DNA of 64,000 nt, taken from contig JANTQA010000023.1 of NCBI GenBank assembly GCA_027625915.1, positions 7,006,001-7,070,000 on the forward strand. Reading direction: 5' to 3'. The notes under the pieces were generated by a model that saw only the letters and a list, made by a program, of their open reading frames with translations, did not search any database and had not been told where the DNA came from. The translations under genes and the position numbers were made by a program. Each line of letters opens with the position of its first letter. The stretch's first letter is position 1. The DNA comes from Anaeramoeba flamelloides (Eukaryota > Metamonada > Anaeramoebidae). Below are positions 20,302 to 31,659 of this stretch, in pieces.

Positions 20302-21239
20302 CTAATTGTTTTCTTTTTTCTTGAAAATTTTTTTTTTTTTTTTAACTTTTATTTTTTTTATATACTCATTAGTACAGAAATTTATTTTATTTTTTTTTTG
20401 ATATATAAAATATTTACTAATAAAATCACTATCATTTGATAGGTTTTTACAAAGTATATTATTAAAATTATAAATAATTTGATGAATTTGTCTTACCCCT
20501 TTCATTCCTGAATACAATAATTCTTCATTCTGATAAGTATTTAATTTTTTAAGATTAAATGAAATTGTTTTTTTTGGTAATATTTTGTGCAAAAGTACAA
20601 TATTCGTCAACAGAAAACAAACAGTTCCCCATTTTTTTAGCTTCTTTTTCTTTTCTTTTTAATACTCCAAAATGACCATCACATTCATTAGCTGCATGAC
20701 AAGCTATAAAAAAATTCTGAATAATACGAATTCCGATATTATTTGATAAGTTATAAAAATAATTGAAAGTTTTATGATTTTTAAAATGTTGTCCATTATC
20801 TGACCAAAAATAAATTTTTGAATAATTTTTAAAAATGCCTAAATTGAATAAATATTCAAATGATGATTTAACATAATTATAATCTTGGGAAATATGAGAA
20901 GAAATAAAATCATAATATTCATATTGGAGTTTCTCTTCCTTATTTTTTGTTATTTTACAAATACATAAGTCTGAGATTTTATTATTTTCTTTTTTTAATA
21001 CCACTTGGTGGATAAAAGGCCCCGAAATCAAAAACAAAAATTACTTCATTTAATTTTAAGTCATTTTTATTATCAATATAAGAACTTCGTTGAGTATTAA
21101 TTTCTTGTAAATGAATTTCATAATTTTCAATTTTTTTTTGGATGAAATTTGAATTCTTCAGTATTTTTATCATTATTATTTGAAATAAATTTCTTCGAGA
21201 TTTTATTTTGTTCACATATATTACAATTTGTGGCATCAT
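20302..21239 (-). pseudogene. DDE transposase catalytic region, frame-broken
   Basis: Three overlapping minus-strand frames share one protein. Candidate catalytic residues are the Asp in VFDFGAFYPP, the Asp in YFWSDNGQHF and an acidic residue in NECDGHFGVLKR about 40 residues later. The C-terminal part (KKTISFNLKKLNTYQNEELL) continues to 20302. The overlap and frame switching indicate at least two indels. The conserved histidine/cysteine pair before CDG is kept. The superfamily assignment is tentative. Confidence 0.55.
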
Positions 21240-21284
21240 AGCATCTTAAATACGAATACTGTTTAACTTCCTTTGGTTTATATT

Positions 21285-22190
21285 TTAAATATGTGTTATT
21301 GCATCGTTTTTTGAAAACCATTTTTTATCATTTTTTCTTGAATTTGTTGACATATTTTTTTTATCAGTTTGGGTTTGATGTCTTCTTGTTACAAAAATTC
21401 TTTTTCTTTTTTTTATTTGGTTGATTTCTTTATTCAATTCCGTTCCTTTCTTTTTATTTGAATCCTTCTCATGAATGATAGAATTCATATTATATACTAG
21501 AATTCGATTATCTTGATTAAATTCATTCAACCCACAACAAGCATCAATGCAAGCTGAACCAGTTCCACCACCATATCCTTCGTCGTCATCTTCATCACCA
21601 TCGTTCTTAGCATTATTGTCATCATCATCATCGTCGTCATCATCATCATTGTTGTCATCATCTTCAACTGCATCCTCATATTGACCATTCCATACTTGTT
21701 TATAATCACCTGACTTGCATGTACATAACTCCAACCAAGTTTGAATAATCAACATTATTTCTTCGTTGCTTAATTTATTGCGTGTGTTTTTTAAAAAATA
21801 ACTTGTTGAAAACAAAATATCACCTTCCTTTTCCATATTCAAATGCCTTTTAATTGTTTGCACTGTAACACCCAAAGCACTGGAATATTCTTTGAAATTG
21901 TTTTTGATATTAAAGCATTGTAGTTCCCGAATTATTTTATGTATGATTGCACTTCGATATTTATTATTTTTTTTTAATCCTAGCAAAAACACACGTAATG
22001 CATTGACAATATTACCAGGAATTTCTTTTTCTTTTTTTATTTTTTGGATTTCTTTTTCTTTTTTTTCAACTTTCTTTTTTTCTTTTTTAAAATTATTCTT
22101 AATTTCTTTTAGATTCTCGCCATACTTTTTCTTATGATAATAATTCCAATTGATTTTTTTTTCCAATGTTGTTTTTTTTTTCTTTTTCAA
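21285..22190 (-). CDS. Transposon-associated HTH protein, N-terminal half of the DDE transposase
   Basis: A 301-residue open frame. Residues 1-60 are Lys/Glu-rich (basic, coiled-coil-like). Residues 60-125 have NIVNALRVFLLGLKKNNKYR and YSSALGVTVQTIKRHLNMEK, a helix-turn-helix of the type used for end recognition. An Asp/Asn run (encoded by ATC/GTC repeats near 21610-21665) and a Gly/Cys segment GGGTGSACIDACC follow. The downstream cysteine frame (CYDATNCNICEQNK) probably belonged to the same protein. It has no intact continuation to the catalytic region. Confidence 0.5.
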   Translation of the reverse strand: MKKKKKTTLEKKINWNYYHKKKYGENLKEIKNNFKKEKKKVEKKEKEIQKIKKEKEIPGNIVNALRVFLLGLKKNNKYRSAIIHKIIRELQCFNIKNNFKEYSSALGVTVQTIKRHLNMEKEGDILFSTSYFLKNTRNKLSNEEIMLIIQTWLELCTCKSGDYKQVWNGQYEDAVEDDDNNDDDDDDDDDDNNAKNDGDEDDDEGYGGGTGSACIDACCGLNEFNQDNRILVYNMNSIIHEKDSNKKKGTELNKEINQIKKRKRIFVTRRHQTQTDKKNMSTNSRKNDKKWFSKNDAITHI

Positions 22191-22298
22191 ATTTTCGATT
22201 TATCTTTTTTTTTAAAAAAAAGAAATGTAAATAAAAAAAACATTTAAAACAATTTAAAAGAAATTTTAAGTTTGCTATTTTGAAAGAGTTTGTTATAA

Positions 22299-22490
22299 TT
22301 ATTTTATTTCAATATAAATAAACCTTGATCTGAATTGGTCCCGTACCTTTTTTCTATTCTCCAAATAACAGCGATTGCAAATTTTCTTTGATTCTGAATA
22401 TACATGATGTAATTTTAATACGATAGTTTCAGGTCGTTTTCTACCATATTTTTGTATCCATTTACCACAACAACAACACGTTTTTTCCAA
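22299..22490 (-). CDS. Small cysteine-rich zinc-finger-like ORF
   Basis: A 63-residue frame with CCCCGKW near the start and KKICNRCYLENRKK in the middle. Paired cysteines with a basic spacer suggest a zinc-binding module. It lies 110 bases upstream of the HTH frame on the same strand and may be the true N-terminus of the transposase, separated by an intron or a break. Confidence 0.4.
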   Translation of the reverse strand: MEKTCCCCGKWIQKYGRKRPETIVLKLHHVYSESKKICNRCYLENRKKVRDQFRSRFIYIEIK

Positions 22491-24369
22491 ATAAATTTTC
22501 TTTTTCTTTTTTTTTGTTCATCTTGTTACTTATAAAAATTCCAAAATAATAAATTTACTAAATTAGATAAAAAGACCAAAAAATAAAAAAGTAATAAAAA
22601 TAACTATATTAAATCAAAATATAAGGTTAGTTGAAACTTTATTTATATTATAAAGGTTCAATTTAATTATATTAATAAGTTATTAAACTTATTTGAAAAT
22701 AGCCAATGTTTACTATTAAAAAAAAAAAATTTTTTTTTCAAAAAAAAAAAATATTCTTAAAATTGAGTTTAAACTTATGAGAGATCCTACTAAAAATATT
22801 TAAAAACACATTTTAATTTTCATTTTTGATGGGATCCTTAATTTCTATATTTATTGGCCAATATATCAAAAAAAATATCCCAATTAAATTTTTTGAAAGT
22901 AAAAAATTAAAAAGGGGCAATATATCCTTAAATAAAGGTTCTAGAGAGCTATGGACATCAAAAATGAAATCTCCAAATAAAAATGAAATTATTTATGCGA
23001 AAAAAATTTTCAGATCCTTGATTTTCAATTCCGACTAGTGTATGAGATATTTAAGGTTTATTTTATTAAAAAATGTACTTAGTTTTGCATTTGATAAATA
23101 ATTTATGAATTCGATTTATTTCGTTGTCTATTCCACAAGAGTAAATATAAAATTGGAATCAAAAATTTTTTTATTGCTGAACAAATTCATAATTTTCTTA
23201 AATTTCGATTTTTGGTGTTTAGAAGTCTCTAGGACGTCTAGTTTTCGAGATATTACCCAAAATCGATTTTTATATACAATTTTTTTAATTGTGATTTTTC
23301 ACAGCTATTTTGGGCAATAACTCGAAAAATATAAGACCCCCAAAAAAATGAAAAATTGAGATTGTTTTTATATTGTTTATATAGTGACCCCAATAGATTA
23401 AAATGAATTTTAACGTTTTTTTTTAATTGTAGATATTAGTAAATATAAATAATTTAAAATCTTCTACTCCCCATACAGAAAAAAAATACTTAGTTTCCAG
23501 CATTTATCCGAATTTTGGTACCTTAAGAGGATTTGAATTTTTGAAAAAAAAAATTTTAAAAAGATTTAAAGGTAAATTCAGGTAGCAAACATGTACACTT
23601 AATTGATCAAATTATATATAAAAAATTTAAAAAAAAATAAAAAAAAACTATTAATTTAATTGATCTTATCAGGAATAGAACTCGGGCTACACACTTTTCA
23701 AATTTGAGATCTCGGCGCTCTATCGCTGAGCTAATGAGTAATTATTGGATATTTTAAAATTATAAAAAATATGAAGATAATAAAATTGAATTTTTAATTG
23801 AGTAATTTTTCTAATATATATTTTTTTTGAAAAAAAAACAAAAGTTTTTTACGATTAATTTTTTTTTTTTTTATCATTGTAAAAAAAATTAGCAAATTTA
23901 AAATTGAATTGAAAAAAAGTTATATAATTTTTTTTTTTGAAAAAAATCATTTTAATAGGAAACTCTAATAAAAATTTGTTTTTAATTTTTTAGCATTTTT
24001 TGAAATATTTTTCTAGTGATTACACTCTCAAAAATTTGAAAAAATGAATATTTAGATAAAATAAGATGAGGTATAATAATTATTTTTTCAAAATATCGGT
24101 AATGTGAATTTTTTAAAGATAAATTAGAACAAAATGAAAATTTACTAGAGTTTTCCTATTAAAAAAAAAATTTTTTTTTTTTAAAACATTGTTTTTTCAG
24201 TTAAAATAATAATAAAAATCATTTTTTTGAGATGTTTAAAAAAAACTTTTTTTTCAAAGTTCCCAATTTTTAGTACTTTAAAAAATATTTTGAAAAAAAA
24301 TTTTTATATACATTTTTTAAAATTTTCAATTTTGAAAAAATTCAAAAACACCCATTTTAAATACTAAAT
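22491..24369. other. AT-rich spacer with a tRNA-like repeat and a short foldback
   Basis: No convincing gene. A short imperfect inverted pair lies at about 23244-23275 and 23308-23335 (TCGAGATATTACCCAAAATCG against its diverged complement). The tRNA-like segment at 23663-23738 is listed separately. The remaining sequence is homopolymer-rich. Confidence 0.45.
23663..23738 (-). repeat. tRNA-like / SINE-head-like segment, second copy
   Basis: On the minus strand it reads ATTAGCTCAGCGATAGAGCG (good box A and D arm), then CCGAGATCT, then GCCCGAGTTCTATTCC (weak box B). Spacing equals that of the copy at 19574. The anticodon and T stems do not close, so a tRNA gene is not claimed. Confidence 0.45.
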
Positions 24370-25235
24370 ATTTTTAGTAAAAGAACTTAATCTAAATAAT
24401 TGGGTTTATTTAGAAGATAATTTAAATACTTATATCAATAACTCAAGAAATTTTTCCCACAAAAATAAAATTAAAAATAATTTTTTAAATTATTCTTTTA
24501 CTGATTATAAAAACCCATTCCAAAGTCCAATAATACTTAATTTAAATATTATCAACAAAACAAAAGACTATCAAACAAATTTTATTATTTTAAAATTATT
24601 ATTAATAATATTTACAGTCAGTTTCACTTTTAAGGCACAAACTTTCAACGAAATTTAAGGCACAACAAAATCTCAAATTAAAGCACAATTTTTTGGAATT
24701 TTACTTTTTACAATTTATTTTACTAGAAGCTGAATTTTGTGCTTTAATTTGAGATTTTTTTGTGCCTTAAATTTCGTTGAAAGTTTGTGCCTTAAATGTG
24801 AAACTCACTGTAATGAATTTACATTATGGAAAATAAAAAAACTTAATTTTATACATTTCATTTATTGGTTTAAAAAATCCTTTAATTATACATACCAACA
24901 ATCAACTAATAAATATAATTATATAAAAAATAAAAAAATATTTTTTTTTGGAAAATTTTTTTTCTTATTTATTTTAAAAAAATTCAATTATTTAACAATT
25001 ACAAATAATGGAAAAATTAATAATTTATATCCACATAAAAATAATTGCAAAAAATGTAACAAATTACAAAAAGTTGGGTTATTAAACCAATTAATTTTTA
25101 AACAAAAAATTATAAAAATTTTACAAGTCTTTAAATTAATTAATAAATATCCGATTTTAAGACTTGTAAAAAAAGGAGAAAACATGATTGTTTTATGGGA
25201 TAAATATGAAAATATTTTAAAAATGATTAAAACAA
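24370..25235 (+). pseudogene. LINE copy 2, conserved domain before the endonuclease
   Basis: The readable parts KELNLNNWVYLEDNLNTYIN, YKNPFQSPIILNLNI, WKIKKLNFIHFIYWFKKS and VGLLNQLIFKQKIIKILQV align in order with copy 1 (8093-8810). After the MITE it continues with GENMIVLWDKYENILKMIK up to element B, which gives about 40 residues of this domain that are lost from copy 1. Function unknown. Confidence 0.5.
24613..24812. mobile_element. MITE copy 5, in LINE copy 2
   Basis: 24615-24810 with TA duplications and CAGTCAG ends; the right terminus has one change (CTCACTG). It interrupts the LINE conserved domain, whose similarity to copy 1 resumes on the far side. Confidence 0.88.
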
Positions 25236-26199
25236 TACAGTCAGTTTCACTTTTAAGGCACAAACTTTTTGTAGTAATTTAAGGCACAAAAAAATCTCAA
25301 AATAAGGCACAAAATTTTTTTCTCAAAATAAGGCACAATTTTTTTTTCCCAAAATTTTTCAAAAAAAAATTCGATTTTTTTAAATCAAAAAAATTTTGTT
25401 TAATTTACTGTAAAAAATTTGTTTTTTTTTTGAAATATATTAAAATCGTTCCTAAATTCAAGTAATTTTAATATCTCGTCAGAACTCGAAAAGTACACGT
25501 TTTTGAGACTCAGGAGTTTGAAAAATCGATTTTTCAGACGATTTTAACACAGATCAAATAATACTGAGTGTATGAAATCAAATAATTGATCAAAAATCAC
25601 GATCAGAAAAAAATTTTTAAACACAAAGAAAAAATGACAAAGGAATTAAATTTTCTTTGTCATTTTTTTCAAAAATAACAAAGCACCTTGTAAAAATCCC
25701 CATGCTCGGAAAAAAAAAATAACAAAGGAATTAATTTTTTTAAAAAATAACAAAGGAAATAAAAAAATAACAAAGAAAATTTATTTCCTTTGTTATATTT
25801 TTATTTCCTTTGTCATTTTTGAATAAAATGACAAAGAGTCCAAAAAATAACAAATTTTTTTTCCGAACTCTATTTCTTAAGACATTTCATTTTTTGTAAA
25901 AAAAATATTTTTTTTTTAGAAAAAATGAAAACTTTTGTTAGCTTATTTGGATATCCTGGAATGTGGTGCGAAAAGTACTTTTGATGTTATACCATGAGGA
26001 CACCATGTCATGAAGTTTGATATGGTTTAAACCTCAGGTCTCGAATCATAGTTTTATGGCTATGGCTCACCCCTTGACATGTATAGGTCACCCACCCCAT
26101 GTCACATAGTATATAACACAATGGTTGATGGACCCATTGGGGTTTTGCACATTTATGCTACGTGTATATGCTCTAGTATAGGGCTAATTTCACACATAT

Positions 26200-26690
26200 G
26201 ACTCGACAGAGTCACGCCGAAGTTACCCTATGGGGTACTCAACAGGGCTAACTTTGCATTGGCAACTCGAGAGAGTTACCGTAGAGTTGCCCGACAAGGG
26301 TACTCAGCAGGGCTAACTTTGCATTGGTAACTCGATAGAGTTACCGTAGATTTGTTCGACAAGGGTATCCAACAGGGCTAAATTTGCACTGATAACTCGA
26401 CAGAGTTACCGTAGAGTTTTCCGACAAGGGTACTCAACAGGGATAACGTTACATTGGTAACTCGATAGAGTTACCGTAGATTTGTCTGACAAGGGTACCC
26501 AACAGGTTTAACTTTACATTGGCAACTCGAGAGAGTTACCGTAGAGTTGTCCGACAATTGTATCCAACAGGGCTAACTTTGCACTGATAACTCGAGAGAG
26601 TTACCACAGAGTTGTCTGACAAGGGTACTCAACAGGGATAACTTTGCACTGGTAACTCGATAGAGTTACCACAAGGTTATAATATACTAT
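26200..26690 (+). repeat. 65-bp minisatellite, eight units, within element B
   Basis: Unit starts lie at 26200 (diverged), 26264, 26329, 26394, 26459, 26524, 26589 and 26654, an exact 65-bp period as in element A. Individual units differ from A's units by substitutions, so the arrays have evolved since the copies parted. Confidence 0.9.
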
Positions 26691-27544
26691 TAACACTATG
26701 TGTTAATATCCCCTGTTAAATAAAACGATAGACAAATTTGGTACGCCTAGAAAACATTTTGTTTTTTTAAGCACGATAGACAATAATCAGAAATAACTTT
26801 TTCTATTTGAATATATTAAGTGGAAATTGATACCAATTGTATAAAATTGTTTCAAAAGTCTGATAGAGCTCATGACACACCTCCTCATATACTATTTGGG
26901 ACTAAACAACCATATGTATATTATCACACTTTTGTTGGTTCGAAGATAAAATATCGATAATTTTGATCAAAGGTACTACTTTGAACAAAAAAGAACAATA
27001 AATATTTTTAAACGCGTTTATAGTTTACTATGATAGGATAAACTCATGTTATCCAATTGTTTAGATCAATCTATCGATAAAATATACCAACATATGATTA
27101 TAATCAAAAGATTATATCTTGTTAAATTATGTATTGTATTTTTCAATTAATTAAAATAAGTTTGACTCGACTCCTTATTTTTATGCTAGAATAAACATCG
27201 AATTATCTTTTATTCTAGCTAATTGAATGGTTCGATATAAGCATTTATTCCGATTTGATCTTTGATTATAATCATATGTTGGTATTGTTTACCGATAGAA
27301 TGAAATAAATATTCTAAATCATTATATATATATATATATATATATATATTAATAAACCATATAAAATAGAATTTATCAAGACGTTATCTAAAATAATGGG
27401 GTAGGTGCTTGATAAATTCTTATTATATTTTCTATTATTGATTTTAGAATAAGAATATAATAAGACTCGAATTATTGATTTTATATTAATAATTCAACAA
27501 ATCACCAACAAAATATTTTATTACACTCTTTATTTCATTCAATT

Positions 27545-28438
27545 ATGTCTGAAAAAAGAAAACAACCAAACACCAACAATTCAAAAATTACAATTATTAC
27601 TGAAGAGGAAATACGAAAAATGTATTCTTCGGAAGTACCTCGGGATTAATTACATAATAAGAGGAAAAGGAAAAGTTATGAGAAAAAATTCAAGTTAGAA
27701 ACAGTTCAAGAATATATGGACAGTGTCATAACTTGGAAAAGACTGGGTTCGAAACTTGATGTACCACACGACACAATCCACAAATGGAAAAGTCAGGTAA
27801 TTAAAATGTATCAAGATCCTTCTATATCTGCCCTCAACCGCGAAGGCAATACAATATTATGGGATTGGATCAAGAAGCATCTAGTAATGGAAGGTGACGA
27901 AAAGACGTATCCTGAAATTGTAGCACCTTTAAAAGGATATATATCAGAAGACACATCATTGGGTTACTAGAAAATAAAAAATACCGTAGTGGTAAGGCTA
28001 CAAGTGTCAGTAGAGCAGCTGTTTATCTCTGGATGAATTTGCGCGGTTTATATTGTAAATCAATTTACCATGTTGAAGATAGACCCAAATCGGAAGAAGA
28101 TAAAAAAAGAGATAATACTCGTTTTTTTCCAAACTTATACCCATTATATTGAAGAGAACGAACTTACTTCAGATCGAATATGGTGTATGGATGAAACACT
28201 GTGCCAACATTCTGACACTCCAAAAAAAATCATTTAAACTTCGCAATTCAAGTTCATTCAGTAAAACACATGGGTTTAACCAACGATATACATCTTTAGT
28301 GCGGATTGAATCGATTTGGTATCATTTTAATGATATTGGCAGGTCTACATAAAAAGGTAAAAAAATTAAAACCCCTAAAGATTTTAACAATCTTTTAGCT
28401 GGTCAAACAGTTTCTCTATTGATATTTTCAAAGAGTAA
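27545..28438 (+). pseudogene. Element B transposase remnant
   Basis: The ATG at 27546 opens MSEKRKQPNTNN, with a stop after VPRD. The frame 27716-27970 carries the HTH (TWKRLGSKLDVPHD, TIHKWKSQV) and the second helical module. Readable pieces then include RIWCMDET (equivalent of Asp53) with a Leu for Pro change. After the internal deletion the C-terminal His/Asp-box half of the protease domain (WYHFNDIGRST) follows directly. The remainder of the DDE core is absent. Confidence 0.75.
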
Positions 28439-28970
28439 ATATTAACTGATATATATGTACGGACGTATGTATACATATATGTGTATGAATACATCTACAC
28501 ATATGTATCAGTCAAAAATAAAATCTTTTAGAACATTTTTTGTTTTTATTTTGATTTTTTTTTTGTTTGATAAGTATTTGACTTAATACTTATTAATTTT
28601 ATAAAGTGATATTTTCACTTTATTCATTACAAGTTAAAGACTTTTTAATTTACAATTAGTTTATATCGAATAAATTTTAGTTTTATAAGAGTATACTAAG
28701 TTGGTAAGTTATCTTTTCTTTTTGTTTTAAAATTTTTTCAAAGTAGTTTTTGTTTGACTATTTTGAAAATTTCGTTTTTTTTTTTTTTTTGTTTTTCCAG
28801 AGAGGAGTGCATAGTTGACTGGATTCTCTTTAAAAAAATTGAAAAAATGAAAAAAATATTCAAAAAAAAAATGTGCTTTATTTTGAGACTTTATGTTTGT
28901 GCTTTAATTTGAGACAATTTGTGCTTTATTTTCAATTAAAGTTTGTGTTTTAAAAGTGAAACTGACTGTA

Positions 28971-29795
28971 AAAAACAATCTGCAAATAATACCAAAAGAT
29001 ATGACAATTCATATCATCAATAATAAAAAATATATCATTCAGAAATTTAATGGTAAAAAGAGATTAAAAAAGGGAATAAATAATAAAATTTTAAATTTTA
29101 AATTGATTTTTTCCTCATTCAATATCAGGTGATTAAATAAATTTGACAAAAAAAAACTTTTAGAATCCTTTCTTATAAAGAATGATATAGATCTCTGTTT
29201 TCTACAAGAAACAAAAACAAAAAATAAGCCAAATTTGACTTTTTATTCCTCAGTAATTAAGAATAGTTATGGTGAAAAAAAGGCCAAAGGTGGTTTACAA
29301 ATATTATTTAAAAAAATTTATGAAAAGTTTATTTCTGAAATCCAATTTATAGTTCAAGATATCCAGATAATTAGTTTCACAGATATTATCTTTATTAATT
29401 TATACTTCAGAGAAGACAGAAAAAATGAATTTGGTAAAATTATTCAGAAATTAGTAGTTCAATATCATAATTTCAAAACAGTTATTCTGGGAGATTTTAA
29501 TCATACAGAAATGGAAATAATGAAAAATTTCCAATTAAAAAATTTCAAAATAATTCCAAATACATCAAATAGCAGAACAAATAATATTGACCATATCTTA
29601 ATCAATTTTAAAAATATTTTTATTTTAAAAAATTCAAAAACAATACAAAATAGTTTATCAGACCATAAAATGTTAATTAATAATCTTGCCTTAAAAAAAG
29701 ATTGGAATATTAAAAAAAAATATAGAATTTCAAACCAGAATACTTATCAAAAATTATTTACTAATTACTTTTTCAGAAAAAAAATTTTCTTTTAG
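28971..29795 (+). pseudogene. LINE copy 2 AP endonuclease domain
   Basis: From about 29085 the reading gives FKLIFSSFNIR, then a TGA, then LNKFDKKKLLESF. The open frame 29235-29795 follows. Endonuclease landmarks: IDLCFLQETKTK (metal-binding Glu), KGGLQILF, VILGDFNHTEME (the GDFN box), NNIDHILIN (Asp before His) and SDHKMLINN (catalytic SDH). These are the signature motifs of the APE-type endonuclease that nicks target DNA for target-primed reverse transcription. The frame closes at 29795 before the connector. Confidence 0.85.
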
Positions 29796-30091
29796 ATATC
29801 ACTACAATAAAAATTTTCAAAAATAAATTCATTCAGTTCAAAGATATAATTTATAAAGAAGAAAAAACAGATTACGAAATCGCTCCATTAATAAAAAATC
29901 TCTTGTCTAACCCAAATTTAATTCATCGAATCAAAAAAATAAATAAAGTAGCTTGGAATAAATTTCTTAATGAAATAAATTTAGAATTTAATCAAAAAAA
30001 GAACTTTTGGAAAAAAAATAAATTTAATTAGGTCTAAAAAAATGAAAATGATTTTAAACAATAAAAATATGATTGAAGAGTATTTTGGTCA

Positions 30092-30291
30092 TACAGTCAG
30101 TTTCACTTTTAAGGCACAAACTTTCAACGAAATTTAAGGCACAAAAAAAATCTCAAATTAAAGCTCAAAATTCAAATTCTAGTAAAAAAAATTGTAAAAA
30201 AAAAAATTCTAAATTTTGTGCGTTAATTTGAGATTTTTTTGTGCCTTAAATTTCGTTGAAAGTTTGTGCCTTAAAAGTGAAACTGACTGTA
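30092..30291. mobile_element. MITE copy 6, between endonuclease and RT of LINE copy 2
   Basis: 30094-30289 (196 bp) with TA duplications and intact CAGTCAG ends. LINE protein similarity continues across it. Confidence 0.9.
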
Positions 30292-31477
30292 TTAAAAAAA
30301 ATTCAATTAAACCAAATCAAAAAATTTTAGATTATATAAAAAATCTTAAAATAAATAATTTAAAAGAGTCAAAAATTTATATTTATTTTCCAATGGAAAA
30401 AATTAAAAATACTATAAAAAATTTAAAAAACAAATCAGTGAAAGGATTTCAAAAAATCGAGAATTTAAAATTTAACATCGATGGAGAAAATTTTATAGAT
30501 ATTGAACCAATTGAGAACAAAAATTATAAAAAATTTCTAATTACAATACAAAATATATTTAATAATTGGTTATTGAACCCTAATGATAAAAATATTGAAT
30601 ATATCAAAAAAAGATCAATTTTGTTTATTCATAAAAAGGGAAATGAAGGAGTCGCTTTAAACTATCGACCTATTTCAATTAATCAAAGTCTACCAAGATT
30701 ATTTCTTAAAATGCTATATAAACTTATTGAGCCTTGTTGGGAATTTATTCATAAAGCACAGTTTGGCTTTCGAAAAAAATTTGATACTCGTGTTGTGGTA
30801 TTAAACTTTTTAAATATTTACAATCAGATAAAAACAAATAATGAAAATAAAAATGATAAAACTCATATTATAATGATTGATATAGCAAAATGCTTTGACT
30901 CAATCAGTTTTAAAATAATTTGGAAAACAATAAAAAAGTTTATTTTGGATAAAATTATTCAAAAATTTTTAGTAAAATATTATCAAGGAAAAGGACTCGG
31001 TATATTCCAAGGGGATCCATTGTCACCGATTATATTTGCTCTTATTTCACATTTTCTATTATTAAAAATTATACCATTAACAAATCATTGTCAAATGTTT
31101 GCAGATGATTTAATTTTAATCATAAAAGGAAATATGAATCAAATAAATGAAAAATTAAATGCTATATATCAAGTAATTGTCCAATTTGGATTAAAACCTA
31201 ATGAAGACAAAACAGATATTACTCAAGATTTATCAAAAATTAAATATTTGAGAATTTATTTGGAAAAAATTTCACATTTAGTCTATAACCTAAAAAAGGC
31301 AAAAGAAACTTATAATAGTTCTAAACAATTATTCAATAATAATTTATTAACAAATAATTTAAAAAATAAGATTATTTAAATCTTTTATATTAAGTCAATT
31401 AACATATGGATTAGAAATATATAATTATAAAATAGCAACCCTAAACTATTTAAACTCTTCGATTAATACATGTATTA
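30292..31477 (+). pseudogene. LINE copy 2 reverse transcriptase
   Basis: The LINE-derived frame starts near 30295 (KKNSIKPNQKILDYIKNLKI), and its earlier codons come from the MITE. RT blocks in order: IHKKGNEGVALNYRPISINQ (block 1), AQFGFRKKFDTR (block 2), IIMIDIAKCFDSISF (block A, two Asp), GIFQGDPLSPIIFAL (block B), CQMFADDLILII (block C) and KIKYLRIYLEK (block E). A stop at 31377-31379 precedes SFILSQLTYGLEIYNYKIAT, the thumb-region match to copy 1. Cut by a MITE at 31478. Confidence 0.88.
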
Positions 31478-31653
31478 CAGTCAGTTTCACTTTTAAGGCA
31501 CAAACTTTCAACGAAATTTAAGGCACAATAAAAATCTCAAATTAAGGTACAAAATTCAGATTCTAGTAAAATAAATTGTAAAAAAAAATAATTACAAATT
31601 TTGTGCCTTAAATTTCGTTGAAAGTTTGTGCCTTAAAAGTGAAACTGACTGTA
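31476..31653. mobile_element. MITE copy 7, internally shortened
   Basis: 31478-31651 (174 bp) with TA flanks. About 22 bases of the right arm (the AATTTGAGATTTTT block) are missing, so the palindrome is asymmetric. Confidence 0.88.
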
Positions 31654-31659
31654 GTAATT

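Larger units (their letters stand above)
20302..22490 (-). mobile_element. Broken DDE-type DNA transposon (not pogo), minus strand
   Basis: Minus-strand order: zinc-finger-like frame (22490-22299), charged HTH-bearing frame (22190-21285), cysteine motif frame (21321-21127), catalytic frames (21239-20982, 21037-20555, 20610-20302). Several frame breaks separate them. The catalytic region has FVFDFGAFYPP, IYFWSDNGQHFKNHKTF and ACHAANECDGHFGVLKR. This D ... 'SD(N/G)-Q-FKN' ... 'H-----CDG--G--KR' arrangement occurs in DDE transposases of Sola-like and related superfamilies. Terminal repeats were not identified, so the limits given are those of the coding remnants. Confidence 0.6.
25236..28970 (+). 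mobile_element. Element B: internally deleted sister of element A
   Basis: 25238-28968 (3731 bp) with TA on both sides. It is nearly identical to element A outside two length differences. The minisatellite has eight units instead of fourteen, and 2103 bases of A (about 12271-14373) are missing. The missing part covers most of the transposase core and almost all of the protease domain. The deletion joins at ATACA, present once at each breakpoint in A. It carries no functional transposase and could move only in trans. Confidence 0.9.
24370..31477 (+). mobile_element. LINE copy 2, split by element B and MITEs
   Basis: This is the same family as LINE copy 1 but more diverged and AT-richer. Order: conserved pre-endonuclease domain (24370-25235, with a MITE inside), element B (25236-28970), AP endonuclease (28971-29795), connector with another MITE, reverse transcriptase (30300-31379), start of the RT thumb region up to 31477 where a third MITE and unrelated DNA follow. 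ORF1 and the zinc knuckle are absent. Frames carry scattered stops, so it is inactive. Confidence 0.75.

Noticed and set aside
24737-25282. Continuous frame starting in a MITE and entering LINE sequence as a new gene
   Set aside because: The N-terminus is MITE arm sequence that recurs in front of the RT frame at 30216. The rest aligns with the LINE domain, so this is a chance fusion.
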